This document shows, in pieces, positions 26,938-35,632 of a stretch of DNA of 64,000 nt (positions are counted from its first letter, which is position 1; every line of letters starts with the position of its first letter). Position numbers and translations under genes: made by a program. The notes under the pieces are model-generated. The model searched no databases. It saw nothing but the letters and a program-made list of their open reading frames with translations, and was not told the origin of the DNA. Source of the stretch: Flavobacteriales bacterium (GTDB taxonomy: Bacteria > Bacteroidota > Bacteroidia > Flavobacteriales_D > Sanyastnellaceae); NCBI GenBank assembly GCA_016722445.1, contig JADKIZ010000012.1, positions 1-64,000 of the forward strand, in the 5' to 3' direction.

Positions 26938-29267
26938 AAACAATGATTACGCGTGTATTGAATTTAATGTTTGCATTTGTTTTGCTGAGTTGTTTTACGA
27001 TTCATGCGCAAACGGCAGAATTGAGTGTGCTGTTTAGTGAGCCAACATTTGATAGCAATCAAGAGGCAACCGTTCATGATAAGAATATCAGATTGAAAGG
27101 CAAAGTGATCGCGACGGCTGGATTCAAATTTGCCATGTTAAGTCAGGGAGATAAAAAATCTGAGCTTCATCCGTCAGGTGATGGAATGTTTCAAATCGAT
27201 TTGGAATTGAAGGAAGGTGTAAATGAATTTATGCTTGGCTTAGCAGATTTGTCTAACAATAAAGAGTTTTTGGCATTCAAAATAAACTGTGTACCCCAAA
27301 AGGAAAAGGCAACAGATATAACAACTGCATTACCCGAGGGTGTGACGCCCAAGGGCGATTTGCCTGCTGCAAAAGTTGAAGCAGTCCTTGAGGATGGTGC
27401 GATTCCAGAGATTTTTGCTTTGATCATTGGTGTTTCTGAATTTATTAATGCGCCGGAGAAAAGGTTGAAGTACGCTGCGAAAGATGCCAATGAATATTAC
27501 CAATTCATTCGAAGTCCCGAAGGTGGGAATGTACCCGAGGGAAATATCCGACTGCTCACGAATGAGCAGGCCACGAAGAAAAACATCCTAAAGGAGTTAA
27601 AGGACATGTTACTTTACGCGGATGAAGATGATATTTTTATGTTCTACTACTCAGGACACGGCCAAAGTGTCGGTAACAATCAGGAGTTTGTATTGTTTCC
27701 TTATGATATCACAACTGGCTCAATCGATGACATAGAAATCGACGGTGTGACACAAACTGAATTGATGGGTCGAATTTCTAGTGGTCGTCCAGGCAAGAAA
27801 ATTATGTTCATCGATGCATGCCATTCTGGTATGCTTGCTTCAAACCAAAAAGGTGATGGTCAAATGACGGCAACTTTGTTGAAAGCTATGGCGGAAGCTG
27901 ATAATACATTGACCATTTTAACTTCATCATCGGATAACGAAGTTTCTTTCGAAGATGATGAATTATACGGAGGACATGGCATTTTCACTTATTACTTGAT
28001 AGAAGGTTTGCAGGGTGAAGCGGACAGGAAGAAGGACGGTAACAATGATGGATTAGTCACTGTTTATGAACTTTCTCAATATGTTGGCGAGCTAACGAAT
28101 TTGCGCGCGAAAAAGATGACTGGTATGCCTCAAAGACCCGACAAAAAGTGCATTCAATGCAATGACTTTCCATTGAGTGAGGCTGGGGACTACGACATAA
28201 AAAAGTCCGCTGTTCAGACACCGGCAATTGTAAGTACTCCTCCCAAATCTGAAACAGTTACAGACAGAACAACAGTTACCAAACCTGCAGGCGGAGAGGT
28301 GGTTTCAACACCTGTGACAACACAGACAACATCTGGCGGATTTAAACTGCTTAATAAAACACCGGTGGATAAAGAAGTGTACACACAACCTGCGAAAAAA
28401 GAGGATGTCATCAATGTGGTTTATATGTCAGATGAAGGCAATAAGATCACATTCTACAGAATTTATGGTGACGATTATTTTTTCTCTGGGTGGATCAATG
28501 GAGAGATCATCGAAACCAAAGGAAGCAGGTTAGGCAATACCATTGAGTTCACTGACAAGGATAGTCGGATTCCCGTTAAGAAAGGGTATTTACTTCTAAC
28601 TGGCGATAATTGGACTGAGATGCGGGCCACTATTGAATTTGAAGATGGAAGGAAATTTGATCAAAAACTACAACGTCTAGGTACTTGCAACCGCCTGCCT
28701 TTATTGGATCAAACATTCAACAACAAGGAAAAGGATATTGAGTTAAAGATTTACCATATTTATGGTGATGACATCTACATGGCAGGACATATTGGAAATG
28801 AAATAGTTCTTGTTCGGGGTGCACTTCGCGGTGATGCTATCCTATTTGTTGACAATTCAAAAGAATGGTATTGTTCAGGTCAGCTAATCATGAACAATGA
28901 TTGGAGTGGCATGCGCATTCAAGTGAAAGCGGGTTCACAACCTGAGACAGAGTATGAAGTCGTTTCTGCGGGAACTAAACCATTTAGACAGCTAGATGGC
29001 CTAACGTACAGCCTCGATGGAAGCAATCAAACAATCACATTTGATAGTCCTTATGGAAACGATATCAAGTTTTCAGGATTCATCGGCAATGATTATGTCA
29101 AGGGCAAAGCTGCTGTTCGTGGTGATGTGCTGGAAGTTACGGATGGATTGAAAAATACAGTGTTTGAGCCTACTCGTTTTTTATTACGCGATGATGCGAG
29201 TCGGTTGGATATTGTACTTTATTATTTAAATGGAGAAGGTGTTGAAGTTTCTCTTTTCCGGAAGTGA
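26934..29267 (+). CDS. Exported caspase-like (C14) protease with three C-terminal repeats
   Basis: The 777-residue protein starts with a signal peptide (MITRVLNLMFAFVLLSCFTIHAQ). A beta-rich domain of about 100 residues follows, and then a caspase/metacaspase domain at about 155-420: FALIIGVSEF, the catalytic His in YYSGHGQS (about 242), the catalytic Cys in MFIDACHSGM (about 296), TILTSSSDNEVSFED and HGIFTYYLIEGLQGEAD. An EF-hand-like DGNNDGLVTVYEL may bind calcium. A Pro/Thr-rich linker leads to three homologous segments of 80-90 residues, each with Y-G-D-D/N-D-I, F-S-G/M-A-G, I-G-N and R-G-D-x-I/L (e.g. IYGDDIYMAGHIGNE). The overlap with the CHASE2 gene makes joint function likely. Both catalytic residues are present. 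Confidence 0.85.
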   Translation: MKTMITRVLNLMFAFVLLSCFTIHAQTAELSVLFSEPTFDSNQEATVHDKNIRLKGKVIATAGFKFAMLSQGDKKSELHPSGDGMFQIDLELKEGVNEFMLGLADLSNNKEFLAFKINCVPQKEKATDITTALPEGVTPKGDLPAAKVEAVLEDGAIPEIFALIIGVSEFINAPEKRLKYAAKDANEYYQFIRSPEGGNVPEGNIRLLTNEQATKKNILKELKDMLLYADEDDIFMFYYSGHGQSVGNNQEFVLFPYDITTGSIDDIEIDGVTQTELMGRISSGRPGKKIMFIDACHSGMLASNQKGDGQMTATLLKAMAEADNTLTILTSSSDNEVSFEDDELYGGHGIFTYYLIEGLQGEADRKKDGNNDGLVTVYELSQYVGELTNLRAKKMTGMPQRPDKKCIQCNDFPLSEAGDYDIKKSAVQTPAIVSTPPKSETVTDRTTVTKPAGGEVVSTPVTTQTTSGGFKLLNKTPVDKEVYTQPAKKEDVINVVYMSDEGNKITFYRIYGDDYFFSGWINGEIIETKGSRLGNTIEFTDKDSRIPVKKGYLLLTGDNWTEMRATIEFEDGRKFDQKLQRLGTCNRLPLLDQTFNNKEKDIELKIYHIYGDDIYMAGHIGNEIVLVRGALRGDAILFVDNSKEWYCSGQLIMNNDWSGMRIQVKAGSQPETEYEVVSAGTKPFRQLDGLTYSLDGSNQTITFDSPYGNDIKFSGFIGNDYVKGKAAVRGDVLEVTDGLKNTVFEPTRFLLRDDASRLDIVLYYLNGEGVEVSLFRK

Positions 29268-29298
29268 AGATAAAACTTAGAGTACTCTACAGCCCTCC

Positions 29299-29526
29299 TC
29301 ACTCCACCACCACCTCACCGTATCCTACAGTCTTACCATTTTCTGCCATGACCAAATGGTAGATACCTGATGGCAGGTCGATCAGTTGGAGGGAATAGGT
29401 ATTTCCGGAAATGTTTTCGATGTGTTTGACGGATTGTCCCGTGTTGTTGTAAAGGTGAATGGTGGCATGTTCGAAGGGTTTGGCCATGCTCAATATAGTG
29501 TGGTTGCTACATGGATTATGTCGAAA
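29299..29526 (-). pseudogene. Orphan T9SS C-terminal sorting domain fragment
   Basis: This open stretch contains only a type IX secretion sorting domain: NPCSNHTILSMAKPFEHATI, HLYNNTGQSVKHIENISG and LPSGIYHLVMAENGKTVG, ending in the usual short charged tail. A stop lies just upstream and no signal peptide or passenger is attached, so it is the 3-prime remnant of a deleted cargo gene. It lies behind the barrel gene on the same strand. I see no trace of a passenger between the two. Confidence 0.65.
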
Positions 29527-29569
29527 CTATTTCAATTCATGACTGCACTGTACTTCACAGCAGTTCAAC

Positions 29570-30115
29570 TCACAAATGAACCTGAATGCCAAGTTTTATT
29601 TCGAACAATTCATCCGGATTTGGTTCGTCTTGTGCTTCGCGTTGATATTCTGCAATTACTTCAATGGCGATGTATTGATTGATGAAATATACCGGTGCCA
29701 TTGCAATGGCATAACGATTGGCTAGGGTGCTCAATTTGGAATTAGCCATGCCTGGTGCAATGGTCTCCGTTTTGAGTCGACTGTACAAAAATGATGGCTG
29801 AATAAACAGATTGTATTTTACAGATTTAAAAAAGTAATAACGCGCAAATGGCCCGATTCCATAAGCGTCTGACTTTAAGTGGATGGCCGCTACTTCGGCG
29901 TGCGATATAGACACAGATGCTCCGAGGGCAAATCTATTGGCCAAAAAATATCCCACCCTTGGAGTTATAGAGAGCGAGGTTCCCGTGCCAAGGAAGTCAT
30001 TGGTGTATTTACCACTTAACCCAAATAAGTAAGTGCCACGATCTATTTGTGCATGTGCAATTGACATTGAGAATAGAAGTCCCAAAATCACAAAACATTT
30101 TCTTATCATATGCAT
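29570..30115 (-). CDS. Small outer-membrane beta-barrel protein
   Basis: The 181-residue protein has a signal peptide (MIRKCFVILGLLFSMSIAHAQ; the in-frame ATG at 30109 may be the true start) and then about eight alternating amphipathic strands ending in FEIKLGIQVHL, typical of an OmpA/OmpW-sized barrel. Examples are LSITPRVGYFLANRFALGAS, YGIGPFARYYFF and KYNLFIQPSFLYSRL. It has no plug or periplasmic domain. These small barrels are widespread in Bacteroidota, often as membrane-stability or unknown proteins. No operon partner is evident. Confidence 0.7.
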   Translation of the reverse strand: MHMIRKCFVILGLLFSMSIAHAQIDRGTYLFGLSGKYTNDFLGTGTSLSITPRVGYFLANRFALGASVSISHAEVAAIHLKSDAYGIGPFARYYFFKSVKYNLFIQPSFLYSRLKTETIAPGMANSKLSTLANRYAIAMAPVYFINQYIAIEVIAEYQREAQDEPNPDELFEIKLGIQVHL

Positions 30116-30350
30116 ACTTATTCATTCAAAGTTATGGTATAAACCAGAACTATGCATGTTTCAGGACTCGATTGTACTGAAACGATCAAACCCATCTATG
30201 AGCAATGCATAGTCTAATGAACATTTACAATTGACTGGGATAGGCGTTCGCGCAATTGAAATCACTTTGTGTTTATTCATGGTGACATACCATTTCTGTC
30301 ACCAACTCATATAGCAAATTCTCGCTATTTACTCGAGAAATGGGCGTAAA

Positions 30351-30399
30351 TACATTTGTGGCATGGCATTGACCGAAGTCATTTTTCGATTTAACCAAA
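30351..30399 (+). promoter_or_regulatory. -7 box and shared upstream element of the HYR protein gene
   Basis: TACATTTG (30351-30358) matches TAnnTTTG and would give a leader of about 50 bases. Downstream, TTTCGATTTAACCAAA (30384-30399) is almost identical to TTTCGATTTTAACCAAA at 34520-34536, which precedes the exported protein gene at 34544. The shared element may be a common leader or regulator site; its role is unknown. Confidence 0.4.
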
Positions 30400-30412
30400 T
30401 AACTCCTCAACT

Positions 30413-32682
30413 ATGAAGCTGTCTACTTTTTTGTTTATCACTCTTTTAAGCACATTATCTTTATTCTCAACTGCCCAGATATACGATTGGCACAACTACT
30501 TGAGCGGACCTACCAATGGAGCAAACGAAGTAGTTGTGGACGAGAATGGTTATGTTTATGTCCTTGGTACATTTATCGGTAACAGCATTTCAAGTGAAGG
30601 AAATTCGGCTCCTGTGATTTCTGCAGGCAATGACTTGTATCTCGCCAAATTCGCTCCTGATGGTAGCAATGTCTGGGTGAAAACATTTGGCGGAACTTGG
30701 TATGATTCGACTCGTCGACTTTATGCCGATGGTAACGGAAGAATTTATGCAGCGGTTGTCATTCAATATACACCAACCACATTCTCGGATGGTACAACTT
30801 ATGAAAACACGGGCAATTATCAAGTGATATGTTTTGACACGGATGGCAATCACCTTTGGCATCAATTTCAAGCGTCATCCTACAATGTGAATAATATCAC
30901 TGGCGATGATGAGTATATCTATATCTCCGGACCGAACGATATTGTGAAAGCAGATCCAGCGACGGGAGAAGTGATTGGACAGATTTCGACTACTGGTTCA
31001 TATGTCATTTATAATGTAGAGTCGCTTGCGAATGGTAATCTTGCGGTGATTCATACCCAAAACACAGATCCAGGAAGTTTGGGTGGACTTTCTTTAACGA
31101 TAGGTAATATGGGAATGGCTGGCGGTATTGAATATGGTCTAACTGTTCTAGACTCTCTCTTTCAAGGTGTTTATGCCGTTGGTCTGGGCGGTTCTTATTT
31201 CGAGCCGAGCATGGATTCCGATCCGCAAAGCAATGTGTATTGCACACTCAACATCAACATTCCAACCACGCTTGGCGATTTCACTATCTCACCTGATGGA
31301 TCGTCATGGGCAAATTTGATCGTCAAAATTTCAGAGAATGGAGAAGTACTGTTTGTATCTCAATTCAATTCGATAGAATCAGTTGAAACAAATGACGTCC
31401 TCTTCGCGAATGATGGACTCTATCTCGGAGGAAATTATGGTTCTGAACTTACCATTGGAGATTTCAATTTTCCAACCAATTCCAATGGTGACATTTATAT
31501 TGTCAAGTTGGATACGTTGGGCAATTTCATTTCTGGAGATTCCTTTGGATTACCTGGCGCCACCGATCGTTTGATGGGTCTTGCGAAAGATCAAATCGGC
31601 AATTACTACTTCAGTGGTTTGTCGTATGGTGGTAGTTTTCATGTCGGTTGTTATGTGCATACAGGTCCTAACGATTACTCTTTTGTGGTAAAGGCTCATG
31701 ATGGTGATCCAACCTTTCCACAGCCTACGATTACGTACTCAGGTGCAGTGCTCTCTGCTTCTCCTGACTATCCTGAAGAACTCATTACATGGTATCACAA
31801 TGATCAAGTTATGGGAAACTCTCAATCCGTTATTCCAACTGAATCGGGAGATTACTATTGTGTCTTTTCCGGGCCGAATGGCTGCACATTGACCTCGAAC
31901 ATACTCAGCATTATTCCTGACACAACTGCACCAAATATGGTGTGCAGTGAAACCATCGTGCTTGAAGCCGATCCGCTTACCTGTTCGCAAACGGTCACCT
32001 TGAGTGTTGAAGTAAGTGATGAATCTGGAACGGCAGTTGTTCAAAATTCTTGGAACAATACCATAGGCGATACACTCACAGATGAATTTGAATTGGGCAG
32101 TGTGGATGTCATTTTCACAGCAACGGATGAATCGGGCAATTCATCTCAATGTGCAGTGAGTGTAGAAGTTGTAGATGTGACTGCACCTGTAATTGAATGT
32201 CCGGCAAACATCACTGTTACGACCACCAACTCATCTGGAACTTTGGTAGAAGTGCCTCAGCCCGTTTATTCAGATGCTTGTCAGGTAGCGGATGTTACCA
32301 ATTCATTCAATAATTCTGATGATGCAACTGGAAACTATTCGATAGGAACGACATCTGTACAATTCACCGCTACAGATGCAAGTGGCAACGCAACTTCATG
32401 TACAACAGAAATCGAAGTTCTGTTGATATCTGGCTTGAGGAATTGGAGATGGATTTTGCACTATGGCTAATCCGGCAAATGACATGGTCAATTTGAATGC
32501 GACGAATGAATGGCATGGCCAAATTGAAATTGCGGACATGACTGGCCATCTGTTGCAAAGTTTCAATTTAAACCAAAATCAGTTGACATTCTCAGTTGCA
32601 ACATGGAGTGAAGGAGTGTATTTCATCCATCAAGTCCAAGGTCAAAAAGGATGACACAAAATTGGTGATTCAACATGAGTGA
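30413..32682 (+). CDS. T9SS-secreted protein with SBBP-like and HYR repeats, C-terminal frame breaks
   Basis: A signal peptide (MKLSTFLFITLLSTLSLFSTA) precedes about 400 residues of beta-propeller-like repeats of the SBBP type (DENGYVYVLGTFIGN; GNDLYLAKFAPDGSNVWVKT; DIYIVKLDTLGNFISGDSF). An Ig-like YYCVFSGPNGC segment follows. Two HYR domains are next, each with TAPNMVCSE or TAPVIECPANITV at the start and FTATDESGNSSQC or FTATDASGNATSC at the end. The last part is a T9SS sorting domain readable only after repair of single-base losses near 32437, 32467, 32650 and 32658: PNPANDMVNLNATNEWHG... ending KLVIQHE with TGA at 32680. The total is about 757 residues. It is probably a surface or secreted adhesin-like protein. 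Confidence 0.75.
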
Positions 32683-32788
32683 TGATGTGGTCATCAAATT
32701 GAATTAGAAAGATGCATTGTAAAAGGTGGAATGGAATAAAGTCCATGATCAAAGTTTGGCATTCGAGATTTTCATTTACATCCTTCAA

Positions 32789-33973
32789 TCACCAAAAATC
32801 TTCCTGCATATTGAAACGATTATTTTCTATGATATGCATGATTGTTTTGCGGGCGGATGTTGGAGATTTGCGAAGGTCGTTGAGCAGATCGTCATCTTTT
32901 GCCATTTCCGTTTTGATCAGATTGAGGCAAGCAGCAGGTCTGAATGAATCGAGATCTTGTGGATGATGTGTGAAGAATGCCATGGCACTGTATCGTGGAT
33001 CAACATATAACATGGCCGTTTGTTGTTCAATTTCGGTGGCTTGTGTTTTCAGCATGTCAATGAAATAACTCATTTTTTCTTCCGACATTTTTTCAAGTTC
33101 GTCTTTAGCGCCATGCAGCCACTCGAGTTCAATCAGCATCAAAGTCTTTATATCCTTGTTTTTGTAAGCCACTGTGAGGCGTTTCATCCACTCCGACTTT
33201 TTCTCCTTCAATTGCTCATCTTGCTCACCATCGGGATGGATCAGTTTCACGAGGCTTTTGTACATGGATGAAAAACTTTTGTCCTTCATCTCGTTGAATT
33301 CATTTTTGGCGGCATCCTTGCGGATTTGGGCTTTGCTTTTCTTTTTCGATTTCTTCTTTTGGCCGTGATAATTGGGGTCTACGGCACGAATGCGCAAATC
33401 AATCGCTTCTGCGATTTCATCGTCGGTCATGTCGCTGGTGATATCATCCAGATTGATCTCGATACCCATCATTTCGTAGTGCACCTGAATCATGTCCTTT
33501 GTCTCTTCGAGAGTCTTTGTCCTTTCGTCGGTTTTGTGCGCTGTATTCAGTGGATTTTCTTCATCAAATCCTTCCGCTAGGAGATCTAAGTCGGGATGAA
33601 TTTTCTTCAGAACGATTTTGAATTCCTCCATTTTTTCATCGGAGAAACGGTGTGGACTCATGCCGATATGATGTGCAGTATCACTGCAAAATTGCAATAG
33701 AACTTCTTCTCTTGTGTTGGAGAGTTTGTTTGAAGTCATGTATTGAAGTATCTCTTGCAGTATTGCCAATTGTAGCTCACAACGCTGGGTATGCACAGGC
33801 AATACTTTTTGAGCGAATTCAATAAGTTTTTGTTCGAGCTTGTTTTTGGTGTCTGCTAATTTGTTTTCGGCTCTTTGGATGCGAGTCAGGAGTTTATTGT
33901 AGTGCGCAACTTTTTTGGAAAGCGGTGCAGATTGGTCTTTTGTATTGATGATGAGTTGCTGGATGGGGTCCAT
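32789..33973 (-). CDS. J-domain-containing protein
   Basis: The 394-residue cytoplasmic protein has a helical N-terminal half, a strongly basic linker (GQKKKSKKKSKAQIRKD) and then a degenerate J domain around residues 225-285. That domain contains SSMYKSLVKLIHPDGEQDE, with the invariant HPD that stimulates Hsp70 ATPase, and AYKNKDIKTLMLIELEW. The C-terminal 90 residues (ATEIEQQTAMLYVDPRYSA and ARKTIMHIIENNRFN) look helical and specific to this family. It would recruit DnaK to an unknown client. It starts MDPIQQLIINTKDQ, is monocistronic, and is flanked by non-coding DNA on both sides. Confidence 0.65.
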   Translation of the reverse strand: MDPIQQLIINTKDQSAPLSKKVAHYNKLLTRIQRAENKLADTKNKLEQKLIEFAQKVLPVHTQRCELQLAILQEILQYMTSNKLSNTREEVLLQFCSDTAHHIGMSPHRFSDEKMEEFKIVLKKIHPDLDLLAEGFDEENPLNTAHKTDERTKTLEETKDMIQVHYEMMGIEINLDDITSDMTDDEIAEAIDLRIRAVDPNYHGQKKKSKKKSKAQIRKDAAKNEFNEMKDKSFSSMYKSLVKLIHPDGEQDEQLKEKKSEWMKRLTVAYKNKDIKTLMLIELEWLHGAKDELEKMSEEKMSYFIDMLKTQATEIEQQTAMLYVDPRYSAMAFFTHHPQDLDSFRPAACLNLIKTEMAKDDDLLNDLRKSPTSARKTIMHIIENNRFNMQEDFW

Positions 33974-34543
33974 GAAGCATCTGGATATTGATAGGCGTAA
34001 AGGTAGGGGTGTTTATATTCATGCGAATATTTGGCATTGAGCATGAATAGCGACCTTATAAAATTGGATATTACATTTTCATCGAAACATGAAAACATTT
34101 TGACAAATGTTTGAAACCACCAAATGCACAAAGTAATTTCACACAAAGAACACAAAGTTTTTGTATTCCGAGTTTCATTATTCAAAGCTCAAACAATCAT
34201 GAATTACTTTCAAATCTGATTGGCACAGGCGATCACACCTCGAACCTAATAGCTTTTTTAGACCCATGGCGGACTTCTTTGAATGATCAAATTTGCAAGT
34301 ATGAAATCTATAAGTCCGACTTTATAAGTGAATATATTGTAAGCATGGTATAGCTCAACTTGTGTTCAGGCGAATGAAAATCATCACAATGGATGATGCC
34401 TTCGGCAAATAATTGGACATATTTTTGAGTTGTATGCTCGTTCCCGAATGCCCCTATCAATGAAAATGGCTTTCATATCTGCATTTAAAGCATAAATATG
34501 CAAGCGAGTTAATGCTATATTTCGATTTTAACCAAAACACCAA
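33974..34543. other. Gene-free stretch between divergent genes
   Basis: The 570 bases contain no credible gene. They hold the second CACAAAG-type repeat (34112-34158), and near the right end the shared element TTTCGATTTTAACCAAA (34520-34536) preceding the gene at 34544. TATATTTC at 34516-34523 is a one-mismatch -7 box. Confidence 0.5.
34112..34158. repeat. Dispersed CACAAAG-type intergenic repeat, copy 2
   Basis: TTGAAACCACCAAATGCACA, AAG and then TTTCACACAAAGAACACAAA align with the element at 19300-19346 over about 48 bases. Both copies lie between genes, and the left part TTGAAACCAC is identical. Confidence 0.5.
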
Positions 34544-35554
34544 ATGAAAACAATGATCCATCAGTTTCGATTCAACTTGCTCATTCCCTTCTTGGTTTTA
34601 TTGTTTAATGAAGTCAGCGCACAAACAGATAGTTTGCGGTATGCTCAAGTAACCACCACTGATCATAAAAGGGTAGTAGGAAAATTGATTTCACAAGACG
34701 AACAATATGTTGTGGTGGAATCGATGGATGGTGTCAGGTTTGAATTTCGGAAATACGAAGTCAAGGAAGTATTACAAATTTCACCAGACGAAATCTATCG
34801 CGGGAAATACTGGTTTCCGGATGTGAACCGCAATCGATATACGGCAACGAGTTCTGCTGCGCCGATGAAAAGAGGAACAGGTTATGTTCAGCTCTTTGGT
34901 TTGCGGGCATATGGAACTATTGCATTGACAGATCATCTTGTTTTTGGAATGGGGTCTGAGCTATATAGTCCTTTGAATGGAGACGCACCAGAATTGTTGT
35001 ATTGTAATCTGCGGTATTCAGGTAAGGTCATGAATAAATTATACACAGGGATTGAGTTGATCGGATCTGGTGAAGACATTCATTTCAGTAATTTTTCGAC
35101 TACTACCAACAAGATGACCATGTCTGGTCGTGGATTGCTCACATTTCAAAATAGGAGATGGAGTCTAACTGGAAGTGTTGGATATGGTATGGTAAGAAGG
35201 CAGTATCAAGCCTATGATGTCATCAATCACACAAGATACATGGATACGGAGCATGAATGGTATAAGAATGTACTGTATTCATTGAGTGCGCGTTTCAGGG
35301 TAACCAGAAAATTCAGTTTTGTTTGGGAGAATGCACTCATCCCCTGGGAGCGGATTTACTACTATTATTACTTGACGCCGCAAAATTCACCAAATCCCGA
35401 ATGGTTATATATGTACCATACGACATGCGGATTCAATGTTTCGGGAAGGAGATTTTCTTTCGGCACGGGCATTTATTTAGAGACCCTCATAGATTTTCTT
35501 GATATGGGCGGTTTCTTTTATCTTGATTTAACCTACAGATTCGGAAAACATTGA
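34544..35554 (+). CDS. Outer-membrane beta-barrel protein with N-terminal SH3-like region
   Basis: The 336-residue protein has a signal peptide ending NEVSAQ. A short beta-barrel-like region follows (QVTTTDHKRVVGKLISQDEQ, then YVVVESMDGVRFEFRKYEVK), reminiscent of an SH3 or LSM-like fold often found in Bacteroidota envelope proteins. About 200 residues of alternating strands come next, with many Tyr/Trp/Gly residues (GTGYVQLFGLRAYGTIAL; RRWSLTGSVGYGMVRRQ; YLETLIDFLDMGGFFYLDLT) and a final F-G-K-H. This is a transmembrane barrel of unknown function. The start at ATG 34544 follows an upstream element also found before the gene at 30413. Confidence 0.65.
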   Translation: MKTMIHQFRFNLLIPFLVLLFNEVSAQTDSLRYAQVTTTDHKRVVGKLISQDEQYVVVESMDGVRFEFRKYEVKEVLQISPDEIYRGKYWFPDVNRNRYTATSSAAPMKRGTGYVQLFGLRAYGTIALTDHLVFGMGSELYSPLNGDAPELLYCNLRYSGKVMNKLYTGIELIGSGEDIHFSNFSTTTNKMTMSGRGLLTFQNRRWSLTGSVGYGMVRRQYQAYDVINHTRYMDTEHEWYKNVLYSLSARFRVTRKFSFVWENALIPWERIYYYYYLTPQNSPNPEWLYMYHTTCGFNVSGRRFSFGTGIYLETLIDFLDMGGFFYLDLTYRFGKH

Positions 35555-35632
35555 TCTTGACGTGTGATTGATGTAAACATCTTGTGATTTCCGGCGAACG
35601 GAGACAGTCTTTTTGTGAGTACATTCGTCATC

